A stretch of 51,477 bases of DNA. It comes from Pseudomonas sp. JAI120 (GTDB taxonomy: Bacteria > Pseudomonadota > Gammaproteobacteria > Pseudomonadales > Pseudomonadaceae). The stretch covers positions 421,259-472,735 of the forward strand of contig NZ_JACHCZ010000005.1 in NCBI RefSeq assembly GCF_014207255.1, given 5' to 3'. Each line of letters starts with the position of its first letter. Position 1 is the stretch's first letter. The position numbers were made by a program, and so were the translations under genes. Of the stretch, positions 8,644 to 16,531 are shown one piece after another. Below the pieces are notes generated by a model that was not told where the DNA came from, made no database searches, and worked only from the letters and a program-made list of their open reading frames with translations.

Positions 8644-9129
8644 ATGATCGAACCCGGCATTTACAAAGACGTCATGAGCTCATTCCCCTCCGGGGTCACG
8701 GTGGTCACCACCCTCGACCCGGACGGCGGCATCGTCGGCATTACCGCCAGTGCGTTCAGCGCACTGTCGATCGACCCGGCGCTGGTGCTGTTCTGCCCTA
8801 ACTATGCGTCGGACACCTACCCGATCCTGCGCGACAGCAAGCGCTTCGCGATCCACTTGCTGTCCGCCGACCAGACCGCCGAGGCCTATGCTTTCGCCAG
8901 CAAGGGCAAGGAAAAGGCCAAGGGCATCGAGTGGCACCTGAGCGAGTTGGGCAACCCGCTGCTGGCCAAGGCCACGGCGATCATCGAGTGCGAGCTGTGG
9001 CGCGAATACGACGGCGGCGATCACGCAATCATCGTCGGTGCGGTAAAGAACCTGATCCTGCCCAAGGAGCCGGTCACGCCGATGATCTACCACAAGGGCA
9101 AGCTGGGCCCGCTGCCGGCGCTGGCCTGA
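8644..9129 (+). CDS. Flavin reductase family protein (RutF/HpaC-like)
   Basis: Short-chain flavin reductase of 161 residues. It would use NAD(P)H to make FMNH2 or FADH2 for a two-component monooxygenase. The FMN-binding pattern is visible: SSFPSGVTVVTTLD at residues 12-25, followed by GITASAFSALSIDP and FCPNYASDTYP, and GGDHAIIVGAV near the C-terminus. A close paralogue lies at 46679-47164 and shares most of these strings. No flavin monooxygenase that could use the reduced flavin is encoded in the window, so the partner must be elsewhere or missing. It lies 12 bp after the aldehyde dehydrogenase. Confidence 0.92.
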   Translation: MIEPGIYKDVMSSFPSGVTVVTTLDPDGGIVGITASAFSALSIDPALVLFCPNYASDTYPILRDSKRFAIHLLSADQTAEAYAFASKGKEKAKGIEWHLSELGNPLLAKATAIIECELWREYDGGDHAIIVGAVKNLILPKEPVTPMIYHKGKLGPLPALA

Positions 9130-9259
9130 GGCGCGCGGGGGCCGTGAGGGTTTGTCGCTTAAGGAACGCAGCATGATAAACTTGGGCACGATTTTCGGCC
9201 CTCAATCGGCCCCGGCCGGCCGAGGCCTCCAGTTAACCGCTAAATTCAGAGCAGACCCC

Positions 9260-10012
9260 ATGAAACGCGCGCCCCTCGACGACAGCTTCAAGGTCAATCA
9301 CAACCCGGTCACCCTGCGCGAAATCGTGCTGGAAAAACTGCGCAGCGCCATCATGAACTTCCAACTGCTGCCCGGTGACCGCCTGGTGGAGCGCGACCTG
9401 TGCGACCGCCTCGGCGTCAGCCGCACCTCGGTACGCGAAGCCTTGCGTCACCTGGAGTCCGAAGGCCTGGTGGAATTCGCCGATGCCAAAGGCCCGCAGG
9501 TGGCGATCATTACCCTGGCCGACGCCGTCGACATCTATGAACTGCGCTGCGTGCTCGAAGGCTTGATCGTGCAATTGTTCACCCTGCGCGCCAAGGCCAA
9601 GGACATCAAGGCCCTGGAAAAAGCCCTGGAAGAAAACCGCAAGGCCCTCAAGGACGGCGAGCTGCAACAGGTCATCGACTCGGTCCAAGGCTTCTACGAC
9701 GTGCTGCTCGAAGGTTCGGGCAACCATGTGGCGGCCACCCAGTTGCGCCAGTTGCAGGCGCGCATCAGCTACCTGCGCGCCACCTCGGTGTCCCAGGAAA
9801 ACCGTCGCGGCACCAGTAACCAGGAAATGGAACGCATGGTCCAGGCGATCAAGAGCGGCGACCCGCTGGCGGCCCACCAGGCCTGCGTCGATCACGTGCG
9901 TGCTGCGGCCGCCGTGGCCCTGGACTACCTCAAGCGCAAACAGGAAGAAACCGGCAAGATCCCGGAAATCACCCTGCCCATCGCGCTGAAAGAACCGCGC
10001 ATAGGTCACTGA
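9260..10012 (+). CDS. GntR family (FCD) transcriptional regulator
   Basis: Transcription factor of 250 residues with a winged helix near residues 15-80 (LREIVLEKLRSAI, then LCDRLGVSRTSVREALRHLE) and an FCD ligand-binding domain after it. FCD domains usually sense a small carboxylic acid or similar pathway metabolite, often with a bound metal. Two starts are possible. The ATG at 9173 has a good AAGGAA site and would add 29 residues; the ATG at 9260 gives the length and start usual for the family, so I chose it with limited certainty. It is the only GntR-type gene in the window and the natural candidate to bind the five TGGTATWCCA operators. Confidence 0.9.
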   Translation: MKRAPLDDSFKVNHNPVTLREIVLEKLRSAIMNFQLLPGDRLVERDLCDRLGVSRTSVREALRHLESEGLVEFADAKGPQVAIITLADAVDIYELRCVLEGLIVQLFTLRAKAKDIKALEKALEENRKALKDGELQQVIDSVQGFYDVLLEGSGNHVAATQLRQLQARISYLRATSVSQENRRGTSNQEMERMVQAIKSGDPLAAHQACVDHVRAAAAVALDYLKRKQEETGKIPEITLPIALKEPRIGH

Positions 10013-10014
10013 CC

Positions 10015-10578
10015 TTGGCCAGCCCCAGCTTTTGCCCGACATGCGGCGGCAGTGACCTCGGTCACCAGCTGCCACCGGGCGATACCCATGAGCGCCTGAT
10101 GTGCCGGGGCTGCGGCTATATCCACTACATCAATCCCAAGATCATCGCCGGCTGCATCATCGAGCAGGACGGCAAATACCTGCTGTGCCAACGGGCGATC
10201 CCGCCCCGCCCGGGCACCTGGACCTTGCCTGCCGGCTTTATGGAAGGTGGCGAAACCACTGAGCAGGCGGCGTTGCGTGAAGTCTGGGAAGAAAGCGGAG
10301 TACGTGCCGAGATCCTCTCGCCCTACTCGATCTTCAGCGTGCCGAAAATCAGCGAGGTGTACATCATCTTCCGCGCCATCGCGCTGGAGATCACCGGCCA
10401 GTTCGGCCCGGAGACCCTCGACTACAAGTTCTTCGCGCCCGAGGACATTCCCTGGGACAGCATCTACTACCCGGCGATCCGGCAGATCCTCGAACGGTAT
10501 ATCGAGGAACGCCAGGCTGGGGTGTATGGCATCTACATCGGCAATGACGACAGCGGCAAGATCCACTTCATCCGCTGA
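10015..10578 (+). CDS. Nudix hydrolase with N-terminal zinc ribbon
   Basis: Nudix hydrolase of 187 residues. The Nudix box is intact: Gly74, Glu80, Arg88-Glu89, Glu92-Glu93 and Gly95 in the Gx5Ex7REUxEExGU pattern. In front is a zinc ribbon with Cys7, Cys10, Cys30 and Cys33, an arrangement like NudC-type NADH pyrophosphatases. The only start that keeps both Cys pairs is the TTG at 10015, two bases after the GntR stop; the next ATG (10099) would delete the first Cys pair. The substrate is likely a nucleotide-containing cofactor such as FAD or NAD(H), but this is not shown by the sequence. Confidence 0.88.
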   Translation: MASPSFCPTCGGSDLGHQLPPGDTHERLMCRGCGYIHYINPKIIAGCIIEQDGKYLLCQRAIPPRPGTWTLPAGFMEGGETTEQAALREVWEESGVRAEILSPYSIFSVPKISEVYIIFRAIALEITGQFGPETLDYKFFAPEDIPWDSIYYPAIRQILERYIEERQAGVYGIYIGNDDSGKIHFIR

Positions 10579-10598
10579 CCTTCAGGTAAACCAGGTCC

Positions 10599-10694
10599 AA
10601 ATGTGGGAGGGGGCTTGCTCCCGATGGCGGTAGTTCAGTCACTTCATGTATTGACTGACATACTGCTATCGGGAGCAAGCCCCCTCCCACATTT
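10599..10694. repeat. REPIN (paired inverted REP sequences)
   Basis: Two 27-bp arms, 10599-10625 and 10668-10694, are perfect reverse complements and are separated by a 42-bp spacer. The arms carry GTGGGAGGGGGCTTGC, a REP type well known in P. fluorescens and mobilised in trans by RAYT transposases. It lies between the convergent Nudix and DUF1330 genes and probably also acts as a bidirectional terminator. Confidence 0.88.
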
Positions 10695-10716
10695 GGCCCA
10701 TGTTCGGCCTGATGAC

Positions 10717-11010
10717 CTAGGGCGCCAACCCTTCCACGATGATGATCTGCGCCACCCCCGCCCCTTCACGGTGCGCCTTCGCCTCCTGATATTCAGCGGA
10801 CTCATAACACGCCACCGCCTGCTCATAGCTCTCAAACTCAATCACCACATTACGCTGCCGTGCCGGCCCGCCTTCCATCGCTTCACTGCGCCCGCCCCTG
10901 GCCAGGAACCGTCCGCCAAACTTTGCGAACGCCGCCGGCGCGCGCTGGGTGTACTGCGTGTATTGCTCTGCATCGGACACATCCACATGGGCAATCCAGT
11001 AGGCCTTCAT
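10717..11010 (-). CDS. DUF1330 domain protein
   Basis: Small protein of 97 residues with the ferredoxin-like alpha/beta barrel fold of the DUF1330 family. It starts MKAYWIAHVDVSDAEQY and contains GGRFLARGGRSEAMEG and RNVVIEFESYEQAVACYES, which are typical of the family. The reading frame continues far upstream on the same strand, but AGAGGA seven bases before the ATG at 11010 marks this start. It is divergent from the ribB-like gene and shares operator 2 with it, so it is probably part of the same regulon. The family has no established function. Confidence 0.85.
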   Translation of the reverse strand: MKAYWIAHVDVSDAEQYTQYTQRAPAAFAKFGGRFLARGGRSEAMEGGPARQRNVVIEFESYEQAVACYESAEYQEAKAHREGAGVAQIIIVEGLAP

Positions 11011-11033
11011 CGTGACATCCTCTTGTTGAGTTT

Positions 11034-11050
11034 TTGTGGTATACCATAAT
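11034..11050. promoter_or_regulatory. Operator 2, TGGTATACCA between DUF1330 and the ribB-like gene
   Basis: The core TGGTATACCA is at 11037-11046 and is followed by TAATAC, so this site matches operator 1 read on the other strand (GTATTATGGTATACCA). A TTGTTG box at 11023 and CATAAT at 11045, 16 bp apart, form a plausible promoter for the ribB-like gene that the operator covers. The site is also 27 bp from the DUF1330 start on the other strand. Confidence 0.75.
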
Positions 11051-11079
11051 ACATACAACCAACAAATCGAGCACTCTCC

Positions 11080-12189
11080 ATGTCCTTCAACAGCATCGCA
11101 GACATCATCGAAGACTACCGCCAAGGCAAGATGGTGCTCCTGGTGGACGACGAAGACCGGGAAAACGAAGGCGACCTGTTGCTGCCTGCGGCCTGCTGCA
11201 CCGCCGAGACTATCAGTTTCATGGCCCGCGAAGCCCGTGGCCTGATCTGCCTGACCCTCACCGACGAACACTGCCAGCGCCTGGGCCTGGAACAGATGGT
11301 GCCGAGCAATGGCAGCGTGTTCAGCACCGCGTTTACCGTGTCCATCGAAGCCGCCAGCGGCGTGACTACCGGCATCTCCGCCGCCGACCGCGCACGCACT
11401 GTGGCAGCGGCCGTCGACAGCAATGCCGGACCGGCCGATATCGTGCAGCCGGGGCATATCTTCCCGTTGCGCGCCAAGGATGGCGGCGTGTTGACGCGCG
11501 CCGGCCACACCGAAGCCGGCTGCGACCTGGCGCGCCTGGCCGGGCACACCCCGGCCTCGGTGATCGTCGAAGTGATGAACGACGACGGCACCATGGCCCG
11601 CCGCCCCGACCTGGAAATCTTCGCGCGCAGGCACGGCATCAAGATCGGCACCATCGCCGACCTAATCCACTACCGCCTCAGCACCGAACGCACCGTGGTG
11701 CGCATCGGTGAACGCGACCTGCCCACGGTGCACGGCACATTCCGCCTGATCACCTTTGAAGACCGCATCGACGGCGGCGTGCACATGGCCATGGTGATGG
11801 GCCAGTTGCACCGCGATACCCCGGCGCTGGTGCGCGTGCATGTGATCGACCCGCTGCGCGACCTGGTCGGTGCCGACTACAGCGGCCCGTCCAACTGGAC
11901 GCTGTGGGCGGCCTTGCAACGTGTCGCTGCTGAAGGCAGTGGCGTAGTGGTGGTACTGGCCAACCATGAATCGTCCCAGGCCCTGCTGGAACGCGTGCCG
12001 CAACTGACGCAGGCGCCGCGCCAGTTCAACCGTTCGCAGTCGCGCATCTATTCCGAAGTGGGCACCGGGGCGCAGATCTTGCAGGACCTCGGCGTCGGCA
12101 AGCTGCGTCACCTCGGCCCGCCCCTCAAATACGCAGGGCTGACCGGCTACGACCTGGAGGTGGTCGAGAGCATTCCCTTCACCGAATGA
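11080..12189 (+). CDS. RibBA-like protein: DHBP synthase with degenerate GTP cyclohydrolase II domain
   Basis: Fusion protein of 369 residues. The N-terminal half (to about residue 200) is 3,4-dihydroxy-2-butanone 4-phosphate synthase with the acidic motif DDEDRENEGD at residues 23-32, GHIFPL and TRAGHTEA, so it should make the four-carbon precursor of riboflavin. The C-terminal half has the fold-length of GTP cyclohydrolase II, but the zinc cysteines (the ECL..GD and RCDC motifs of RibA) are absent; the aligned region reads DPLRDLVGADYSG. The gene is isolated from other rib genes and sits under a catabolic operator. This suggests a pathway-induced boost of flavin synthesis for a flavin-dependent oxygenase. 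Confidence 0.88.
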   Translation: MSFNSIADIIEDYRQGKMVLLVDDEDRENEGDLLLPAACCTAETISFMAREARGLICLTLTDEHCQRLGLEQMVPSNGSVFSTAFTVSIEAASGVTTGISAADRARTVAAAVDSNAGPADIVQPGHIFPLRAKDGGVLTRAGHTEAGCDLARLAGHTPASVIVEVMNDDGTMARRPDLEIFARRHGIKIGTIADLIHYRLSTERTVVRIGERDLPTVHGTFRLITFEDRIDGGVHMAMVMGQLHRDTPALVRVHVIDPLRDLVGADYSGPSNWTLWAALQRVAAEGSGVVVVLANHESSQALLERVPQLTQAPRQFNRSQSRIYSEVGTGAQILQDLGVGKLRHLGPPLKYAGLTGYDLEVVESIPFTE

Positions 12190-12225
12190 CGGATAACCGG
12201 TAAGGCAAAATGCTTGCACAAAGTT

Positions 12226-12250
12226 TGGAATACCATAATATGATATTCCA
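12226..12250. promoter_or_regulatory. Operator 3, before the ABC importer
   Basis: TGGAATACCATAAT at 12226-12239 is a one-base variant of the operator 2 sequence. TATTCCA at 12244-12250 adds a second inverted half-site (TGGAATA-N11-TATTCCA). A TTGCAC box precedes it at 12214, and CATAAT or TATGAT could serve as -10. The site lies 168 bp upstream of the solute-binding protein gene. Confidence 0.7.
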
Positions 12251-12323
12251 TAGACCGAACGTTTCTGCCAAGTGCGCCCGCCAGGGAGAGCACCAATAAC
12301 AGCCCTTGGCACGGTCGCCTTTT

Positions 12324-12388
12324 GGGGTCTCGATTAGAGGCCCCCGATGGACCTACTGCTCCCGATAGGCGGGCATTACCAAGCCCGC
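12324..12388 (+). promoter_or_regulatory. Structured leader with two hairpins before the ABC importer
   Basis: The leader between operator 3 and the start codon at 12418 holds two hairpins. The first has an 8-bp stem, 12324-12331 with 12337-12344 and one G-U pair. The second is GCGGGC-ATTACCAA-GCCCGC at 12369-12388. Neither is followed by a T-run, so they are not classical terminators. They could be RNA-stability or attenuation elements. I do not recognise a known riboswitch class. Confidence 0.4.
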
Positions 12389-12417
12389 TCAATAACAAAA
12401 CAAATGAGGGCGTGAAA

Positions 12418-13443
12418 ATGGTGTTGAACAAACGTGCAACCGCGGTGCTGTTCGCGGGCTTATTGGCCACGGCCACTCACGCGGCCATGGCGGCCGAAAG
12501 CGTCAATTTCGTGAGCTGGGGCGGTAGCACCCAGGATGCGCAGAAGCAGGCCTGGGCCGACCCGTTCAGCAAGGCCAGCGGCATTACCGTGGTCCAGGAT
12601 GGGCCCACCGACTACGGCAAACTCAAGGCCATGGTCGAAAGCGGCAACGTGCAGTGGGACGTGGTGGATGTCGAGGCCGACTTCGCCTTGCGCGCCGCCG
12701 CCGAAGGACTGCTCGAACCCCTCGACTTCTCGGTGATCCAGCGCGACAAGATCGACCCGCGCTTCGTCTCCGACCATGGCGTGGGCTCGTTCTTCTTCTC
12801 CTTCGTGCTCGGCTACAACGAAGGCAAGCTCGGCGCCGGCAAGCCCCAGGACTGGACCGCGCTGTTCGACACCAAGACCTACCCCGGCAAACGCGCCCTC
12901 TACAAATGGCCAAGCCCCGGCGTGCTCGAACTGGCGCTGTTGGCCGACGGCGTCCCGGCCGACAAGCTCTACCCCCTGGACCTGGACCGCGCCTTCAAGA
13001 AACTCGACACCATCAAAAAAGACATCGTCTGGTGGGGCGGCGGTGCGCAGTCGCAACAGTTGCTGGCGTCCGGCGAAGTCAGCATGGGCCAGTTCTGGAA
13101 CGGTCGCATCCATGCCCTGCAGGAAGACGGCGCGCCCGTGGGCGTGAGCTGGAAGCAGAACCTGGTGATGGCCGACATCCTCGTCGTGCCTAAAGGTTCG
13201 AAAAACAAAGCGGCTGCGATGAAGTTCCTCGCCAACGCCAGCAGCGCCAAGGGCCAGGCGGATTTCTCTAATCTGACCGCCTATGCACCGGTGAACATCG
13301 ACAGCGTGCAGCGCCTGGATTCGGTGCTCGCGCCGAACCTGCCGACCGCCTACGTCAAGGACCAGATCACCCTCGATTTCGCCTACTGGGCCAAGAACGG
13401 TCCGGCAATTGCGACACGGTGGAATGAATGGCTAGTCAAATGA
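12418..13443 (+). CDS. ABC transporter periplasmic solute-binding protein (PotD-like)
   Basis: Periplasmic binding protein of 341 residues with a Sec signal peptide (MVLNKRATAVLFAGLLATAT, cleavage near AMA-AE). It belongs to the PotD/spermidine-putrescine class: the mature start reads ESVNFVSWGGSTQ, and the hinge and pocket region GDGP-like TDYGKLKAMVESG and WWGGGAQSQQL follow. GAGGG lies eight bases before the ATG. It is the first gene of a complete importer. Members of this class bind polyamines, amino-acid derivatives, thiamine or other small cations. The shared operator suggests that the ligand is the inducer or substrate of the GntR-controlled pathway, not necessarily a polyamine. Confidence 0.88.
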   Translation: MVLNKRATAVLFAGLLATATHAAMAAESVNFVSWGGSTQDAQKQAWADPFSKASGITVVQDGPTDYGKLKAMVESGNVQWDVVDVEADFALRAAAEGLLEPLDFSVIQRDKIDPRFVSDHGVGSFFFSFVLGYNEGKLGAGKPQDWTALFDTKTYPGKRALYKWPSPGVLELALLADGVPADKLYPLDLDRAFKKLDTIKKDIVWWGGGAQSQQLLASGEVSMGQFWNGRIHALQEDGAPVGVSWKQNLVMADILVVPKGSKNKAAAMKFLANASSAKGQADFSNLTAYAPVNIDSVQRLDSVLAPNLPTAYVKDQITLDFAYWAKNGPAIATRWNEWLVK

Positions 13444-14357
13444 AAATGACGGCAACCACACCGACCGGGAGCGCCCTCGGCGCTGCCGGCGCGGTTTCGC
13501 CCAAGGCCGGGGCGCCGTCCCTGGCGCAGCGCTGGCGGGGCTCGAGCAACCTGATCCCGGCCCTGCTGTTCCTCGGCCTGTTCTTCCTGGCGCCGCTGAT
13601 CGGCCTGTTGCTGCGCGGCGTGCTGGAGCCGGTGCCGGGCCTGGGCAACTATGAACAGCTGTTCGCCAACTCGGCCTATGCACGGGTGCTGCTCAACACC
13701 TTTTCGGTGGCGGGCCTGGTGACCCTGTTCAGCCTGCTGCTGGGCTTTCCGCTGGCCTGGGCGATCACCTTGGTGCCGCGCGGTTGGGGGCGCTGGATCC
13801 TGAATATTGTGCTGCTGTCGATGTGGACCAGCCTGCTCGCCCGCACCTATTCCTGGCTGGTCTTGCTGCAAGCCTCCGGGGTGATCAACAAGGCGCTGAT
13901 GGCCATGGGCATCATCGATGTGCCCCTGGAGATGGTGCATAACCTCACCGGCGTGGTGATCGGCATGAGCTACATCATGATCCCGTTCATCGTGCTGCCG
14001 TTGCAGGCGACCATGCAGGCCATCGACCCGATGATCCTGCAGGCCGGCTCCATCTGCGGCGCGAGCCCGTGGACCAACTTCTTCCGCGTGTTCCTGCCGC
14101 TGTGCCGGCCGGGGTTGTTCTCCGGCGGCCTGATGGTGTTCGTGATGTCCCTCGGTTACTACGTCACCCCGGCGCTGCTCGGCGGTGCGCAGAACATGAT
14201 GTTGCCCGAGTTCATCATCCAGCAGGTGCAATCGTTCCTTAATTGGGGCCTGGCCAGTGCCGGCGCCGCGTTGCTGATCTTCATCACGCTGGTGCTGTTC
14301 TACTTCTACCTGAAGCTTCAGCCGGAATCCCCGGTTGGCGCCAGCAACGCGAGGTAA
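13440..14357 (+). CDS. ABC transporter permease (PotB-like)
   Basis: Inner-membrane permease of 305 residues with six predicted membrane segments, the first at about NLIPALLFLGLFFLAPLIGL. The cytoplasmic EAA loop is visible as QAGSICGASPWTNFFRVFLPL, which docks onto the ATPase. The start at 13440 overlaps the stop of the binding-protein gene as ATGA; an in-frame ATG four codons upstream exists but would overlap by 16 bases. The N-terminal 35 residues are a hydrophilic extension rich in Ala, Thr and Pro. It would form a heterodimer with the next permease. Confidence 0.88.
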   Translation: MKMTATTPTGSALGAAGAVSPKAGAPSLAQRWRGSSNLIPALLFLGLFFLAPLIGLLLRGVLEPVPGLGNYEQLFANSAYARVLLNTFSVAGLVTLFSLLLGFPLAWAITLVPRGWGRWILNIVLLSMWTSLLARTYSWLVLLQASGVINKALMAMGIIDVPLEMVHNLTGVVIGMSYIMIPFIVLPLQATMQAIDPMILQAGSICGASPWTNFFRVFLPLCRPGLFSGGLMVFVMSLGYYVTPALLGGAQNMMLPEFIIQQVQSFLNWGLASAGAALLIFITLVLFYFYLKLQPESPVGASNAR

Positions 14358-14363
14358 GCCGTC

Positions 14364-15173
14364 ATGCTCCTGACCCCCAATGCCATGAGCCGCAGGATGC
14401 GCTTGGGCCTCTACACCACCACCGGGTTGATTGGCCTGTTCCTGCTGCTGCCGATCGTGTTTATCGTGCTGCTGTCGTTCGGCTCGTCGCAATGGCTGGT
14501 GTTCCCGCCGCCGGGCTGGACGTTGAAATGGTACGGCCAGTTCTTCTCCAACGCTGACTGGATGAACGCAGCCATGGCCAGTCTCAAGGTGGCCGTGCTG
14601 ACCACCGTGTTCGCCGTCGCCCTGGGCCTGCCCACCGCCTTTGCCCTGGTGCGTGGGCGCTTCCCCGGCCGCGAATTGCTCTATGGCCTGTTCACCCTGC
14701 CGATGATCGTGCCGCTGGTGATCATCGCCGTGGCGGTGTACGCGCTGTTCCTCAAGCTTGGCTACACCGGCACGATGTTCGCCTTTGTGGTCAGCCATGT
14801 GATCGTGGCGCTGCCGTTCACCATCATCTCGATCATCAATTCGCTGAAGCTGTTCGACCAGTCGATCGAAGACGCGGCGGTGATCTGCGGCGCCTCGCGG
14901 TTGCAGGCGGTGTTCAAGGTGACCTTTCCGGCGATTCGTCCGGGGATGGTCGCCGGTGCGTTGTTCGCCTTCCTGGTCTCGTGGGACGAAGTGGTGCTCA
15001 GCGTGATGATGGCCAGCCCGACCCTGCAAACCCTTCCCGTAAAAATGTGGACCACCCTGCGCCAGGACCTGACGCCTGTGATCGCCGTCGCGTCGACGCT
15101 GCTGATCGGCCTGTCGGTACTGGTCATGGTGATTGCCGCCGCCGTTCGCCGGCGTACCGAAACCCGCGCTTGA
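14364..15173 (+). CDS. ABC transporter permease (PotC-like)
   Basis: Second permease of the importer, 269 residues, six predicted membrane segments. The EAA loop reads EDAAVICGASRLQAVFKVTFP, close to that of PotC. It starts seven bases after the PotB-like stop. The C-terminus ends in a basic tail (RRRTETRA) on the cytoplasmic side, as usual. Together with the PotB-like protein it forms the transmembrane path. Confidence 0.9.
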   Translation: MLLTPNAMSRRMRLGLYTTTGLIGLFLLLPIVFIVLLSFGSSQWLVFPPPGWTLKWYGQFFSNADWMNAAMASLKVAVLTTVFAVALGLPTAFALVRGRFPGRELLYGLFTLPMIVPLVIIAVAVYALFLKLGYTGTMFAFVVSHVIVALPFTIISIINSLKLFDQSIEDAAVICGASRLQAVFKVTFPAIRPGMVAGALFAFLVSWDEVVLSVMMASPTLQTLPVKMWTTLRQDLTPVIAVASTLLIGLSVLVMVIAAAVRRRTETRA

Positions 15174-15190
15174 GCGCCGAGGAGAAGAAC

Positions 15191-16345
15191 ATGAGTGCAG
15201 TGATCAACGATGTCGCGCAGAGCCATGGCCAACCCCTGGTCAGCCTGCGCAACCTGAATAAGCACTACGGCGAATTCGCTGCCGTGGACAACATCTCGCT
15301 GGACATCCAGGACGGCGAATTCCTCACCTTCCTCGGCTCCAGCGGCTCGGGCAAAAGCACCACACTGTCGATGCTTGCCGGCTTCGAAACGCCAAGCAGC
15401 GGCGAGATCCTGGTCAGCGGCCAATCACTGGTCAATGTACCGCCGCACAAGCGCGACATCGGCATGGTGTTCCAGCGTTACTCACTGTTCCCGCATTTGT
15501 CGGTGCGCGACAACATCGCCTTCCCCCTGGCGATTCGCAAACTGGCCAGCGCCGAACGCGAAAAGCGCGTGGACGCCATGCTCAAGCTGGTGCAACTGGA
15601 ACAGTTCGCCCATCGCCGCCCTTCGCAACTGTCCGGCGGCCAACAGCAACGGGTCGCCATCGCCCGCGCGCTGGTGTACGAGCCACGCATCCTGCTGATG
15701 GACGAACCCCTCGGCGCCCTCGACAAGAAGTTGCGCGAAGACCTGCAGGACGAACTGCGCCAGCTGCACCGGCGCCTGGGCATCACCATCGTCTACGTGA
15801 CCCACGACCAGGAAGAAGCCATGCGCCTGTCCCTGCGCATCGCGATTTTCAGCCACGGCAAGATCGTCGGCCTGGGCACCGGCTTCGACCTCTACCAGAA
15901 CCCGCCGAACGCGTTCGTGGCGTCGTTCCTCGGCAACTCCAACTTCCTCAAGCTCAAGGCCCAGGGCAACGCGGCGGCAGCGTTCGAAGGCCAATCCCTG
16001 TCGATCCGCCTGACCAGCGGGCTGCGCACCGAGCAGGATGTGCTGCTGATGGTGCGCCCGGAAAAAGCCCTGGCGCTGAGTGTCGAACAGGCCGCTGAAC
16101 AACCGTTGGCGGCGGGCTGGAATGAAGTGTCGGCGATTGTGAGTGAGGTGCTGTTCCTCGGCGAAAGCCAGACCTGCACAGTGAAAACCCTCGGCGGCAC
16201 GTCAATGACGGTCAAGGCGCTGTCCGCTGCGGGCATGCCACTCAAGGCCGGCGACCCGGTGCGTGTGCGCTGGGCGACGGCGGATGCGTGTGTGTATACG
16301 GAGTGGGCCGAGAGTGATCTGAACAAGGCCGCAGGCGCGCATTGA
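15191..16345 (+). CDS. ABC transporter ATP-binding protein (PotA-like)
   Basis: ATPase subunit of 384 residues. Walker A is GSSGSGKSTT, the signature loop is LSGGQQQRVAIARA, Walker B is ILLMDEPLGAL, and the switch His is in YVTHDQEEA. After about residue 240 comes a TOBE domain, usual for the PotA/CysA group. GAGGAGAAG precedes the ATG at 15191; the frame is open upstream through the PotC-like gene, but that part is a shadow. It is the last gene of the operon, followed by a hairpin at 16388-16404. Confidence 0.92.
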   Translation: MSAVINDVAQSHGQPLVSLRNLNKHYGEFAAVDNISLDIQDGEFLTFLGSSGSGKSTTLSMLAGFETPSSGEILVSGQSLVNVPPHKRDIGMVFQRYSLFPHLSVRDNIAFPLAIRKLASAEREKRVDAMLKLVQLEQFAHRRPSQLSGGQQQRVAIARALVYEPRILLMDEPLGALDKKLREDLQDELRQLHRRLGITIVYVTHDQEEAMRLSLRIAIFSHGKIVGLGTGFDLYQNPPNAFVASFLGNSNFLKLKAQGNAAAAFEGQSLSIRLTSGLRTEQDVLLMVRPEKALALSVEQAAEQPLAAGWNEVSAIVSEVLFLGESQTCTVKTLGGTSMTVKALSAAGMPLKAGDPVRVRWATADACVYTEWAESDLNKAAGAH

Positions 16346-16351
16346 GTCACC

Positions 16352-16432
16352 CATGTGGGAGGGAGGCCCCACTACCGCTTCGAAGTAGGGCTGCTGCGCA
16401 GCCCAACGCGGGACAAGCCCGCTCGCCACAAG
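16352..16432. repeat. Chimeric REP remnant with terminator-like hairpin
   Basis: It begins with the REP string ATGTGGGAGGGAGG, changes to a different palindrome, GGGCTGC-TGC-GCAGCCC (16388-16404), and ends with the arm GACAAGCCCGCTCGCCACA of another REP class. The hairpin is the best terminator candidate for the ABC operon. It looks like three repeat types joined or inserted into each other. Confidence 0.55.
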
Positions 16433-16531
16433 AATGCTGTCGACTGAAATTGCTTATGCAAAATTCAAGACTTTAGGGTGAAATTTTAACTTTTAAAATC
16501 AGTAAGTTATTTTAAGTTTGAGAAGAGCATG
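16433..16531. other. AT-rich intergenic stretch without a gene
   Basis: About 100 bp of strongly AT-rich sequence (for example TGAAATTTTAACTTTTAAAATC) between the REP remnant and the long repeat. Its composition is unlike all surroundings. I see no gene, promoter or clear structure. It could be leftover foreign DNA. Confidence 0.45.

Noticed and set aside
9173..9260. N-terminal extension of the GntR regulator
   Set aside because: The AAGGAA site before ATG 9173 is attractive, but the extra 29 residues do not resemble the family; kept only as an alternative start.
12324..12388. Guanidine or other known riboswitch in the ABC leader
   Set aside because: The hairpin loops lack the ACGR signature of guanidine-II and I see no other known consensus.
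13383..15029. 548-codon minus-strand frame across the two ABC permeases
   Set aside because: Shadow of the plus-strand permeases; His/Gln/Arg-rich sequence without domains.
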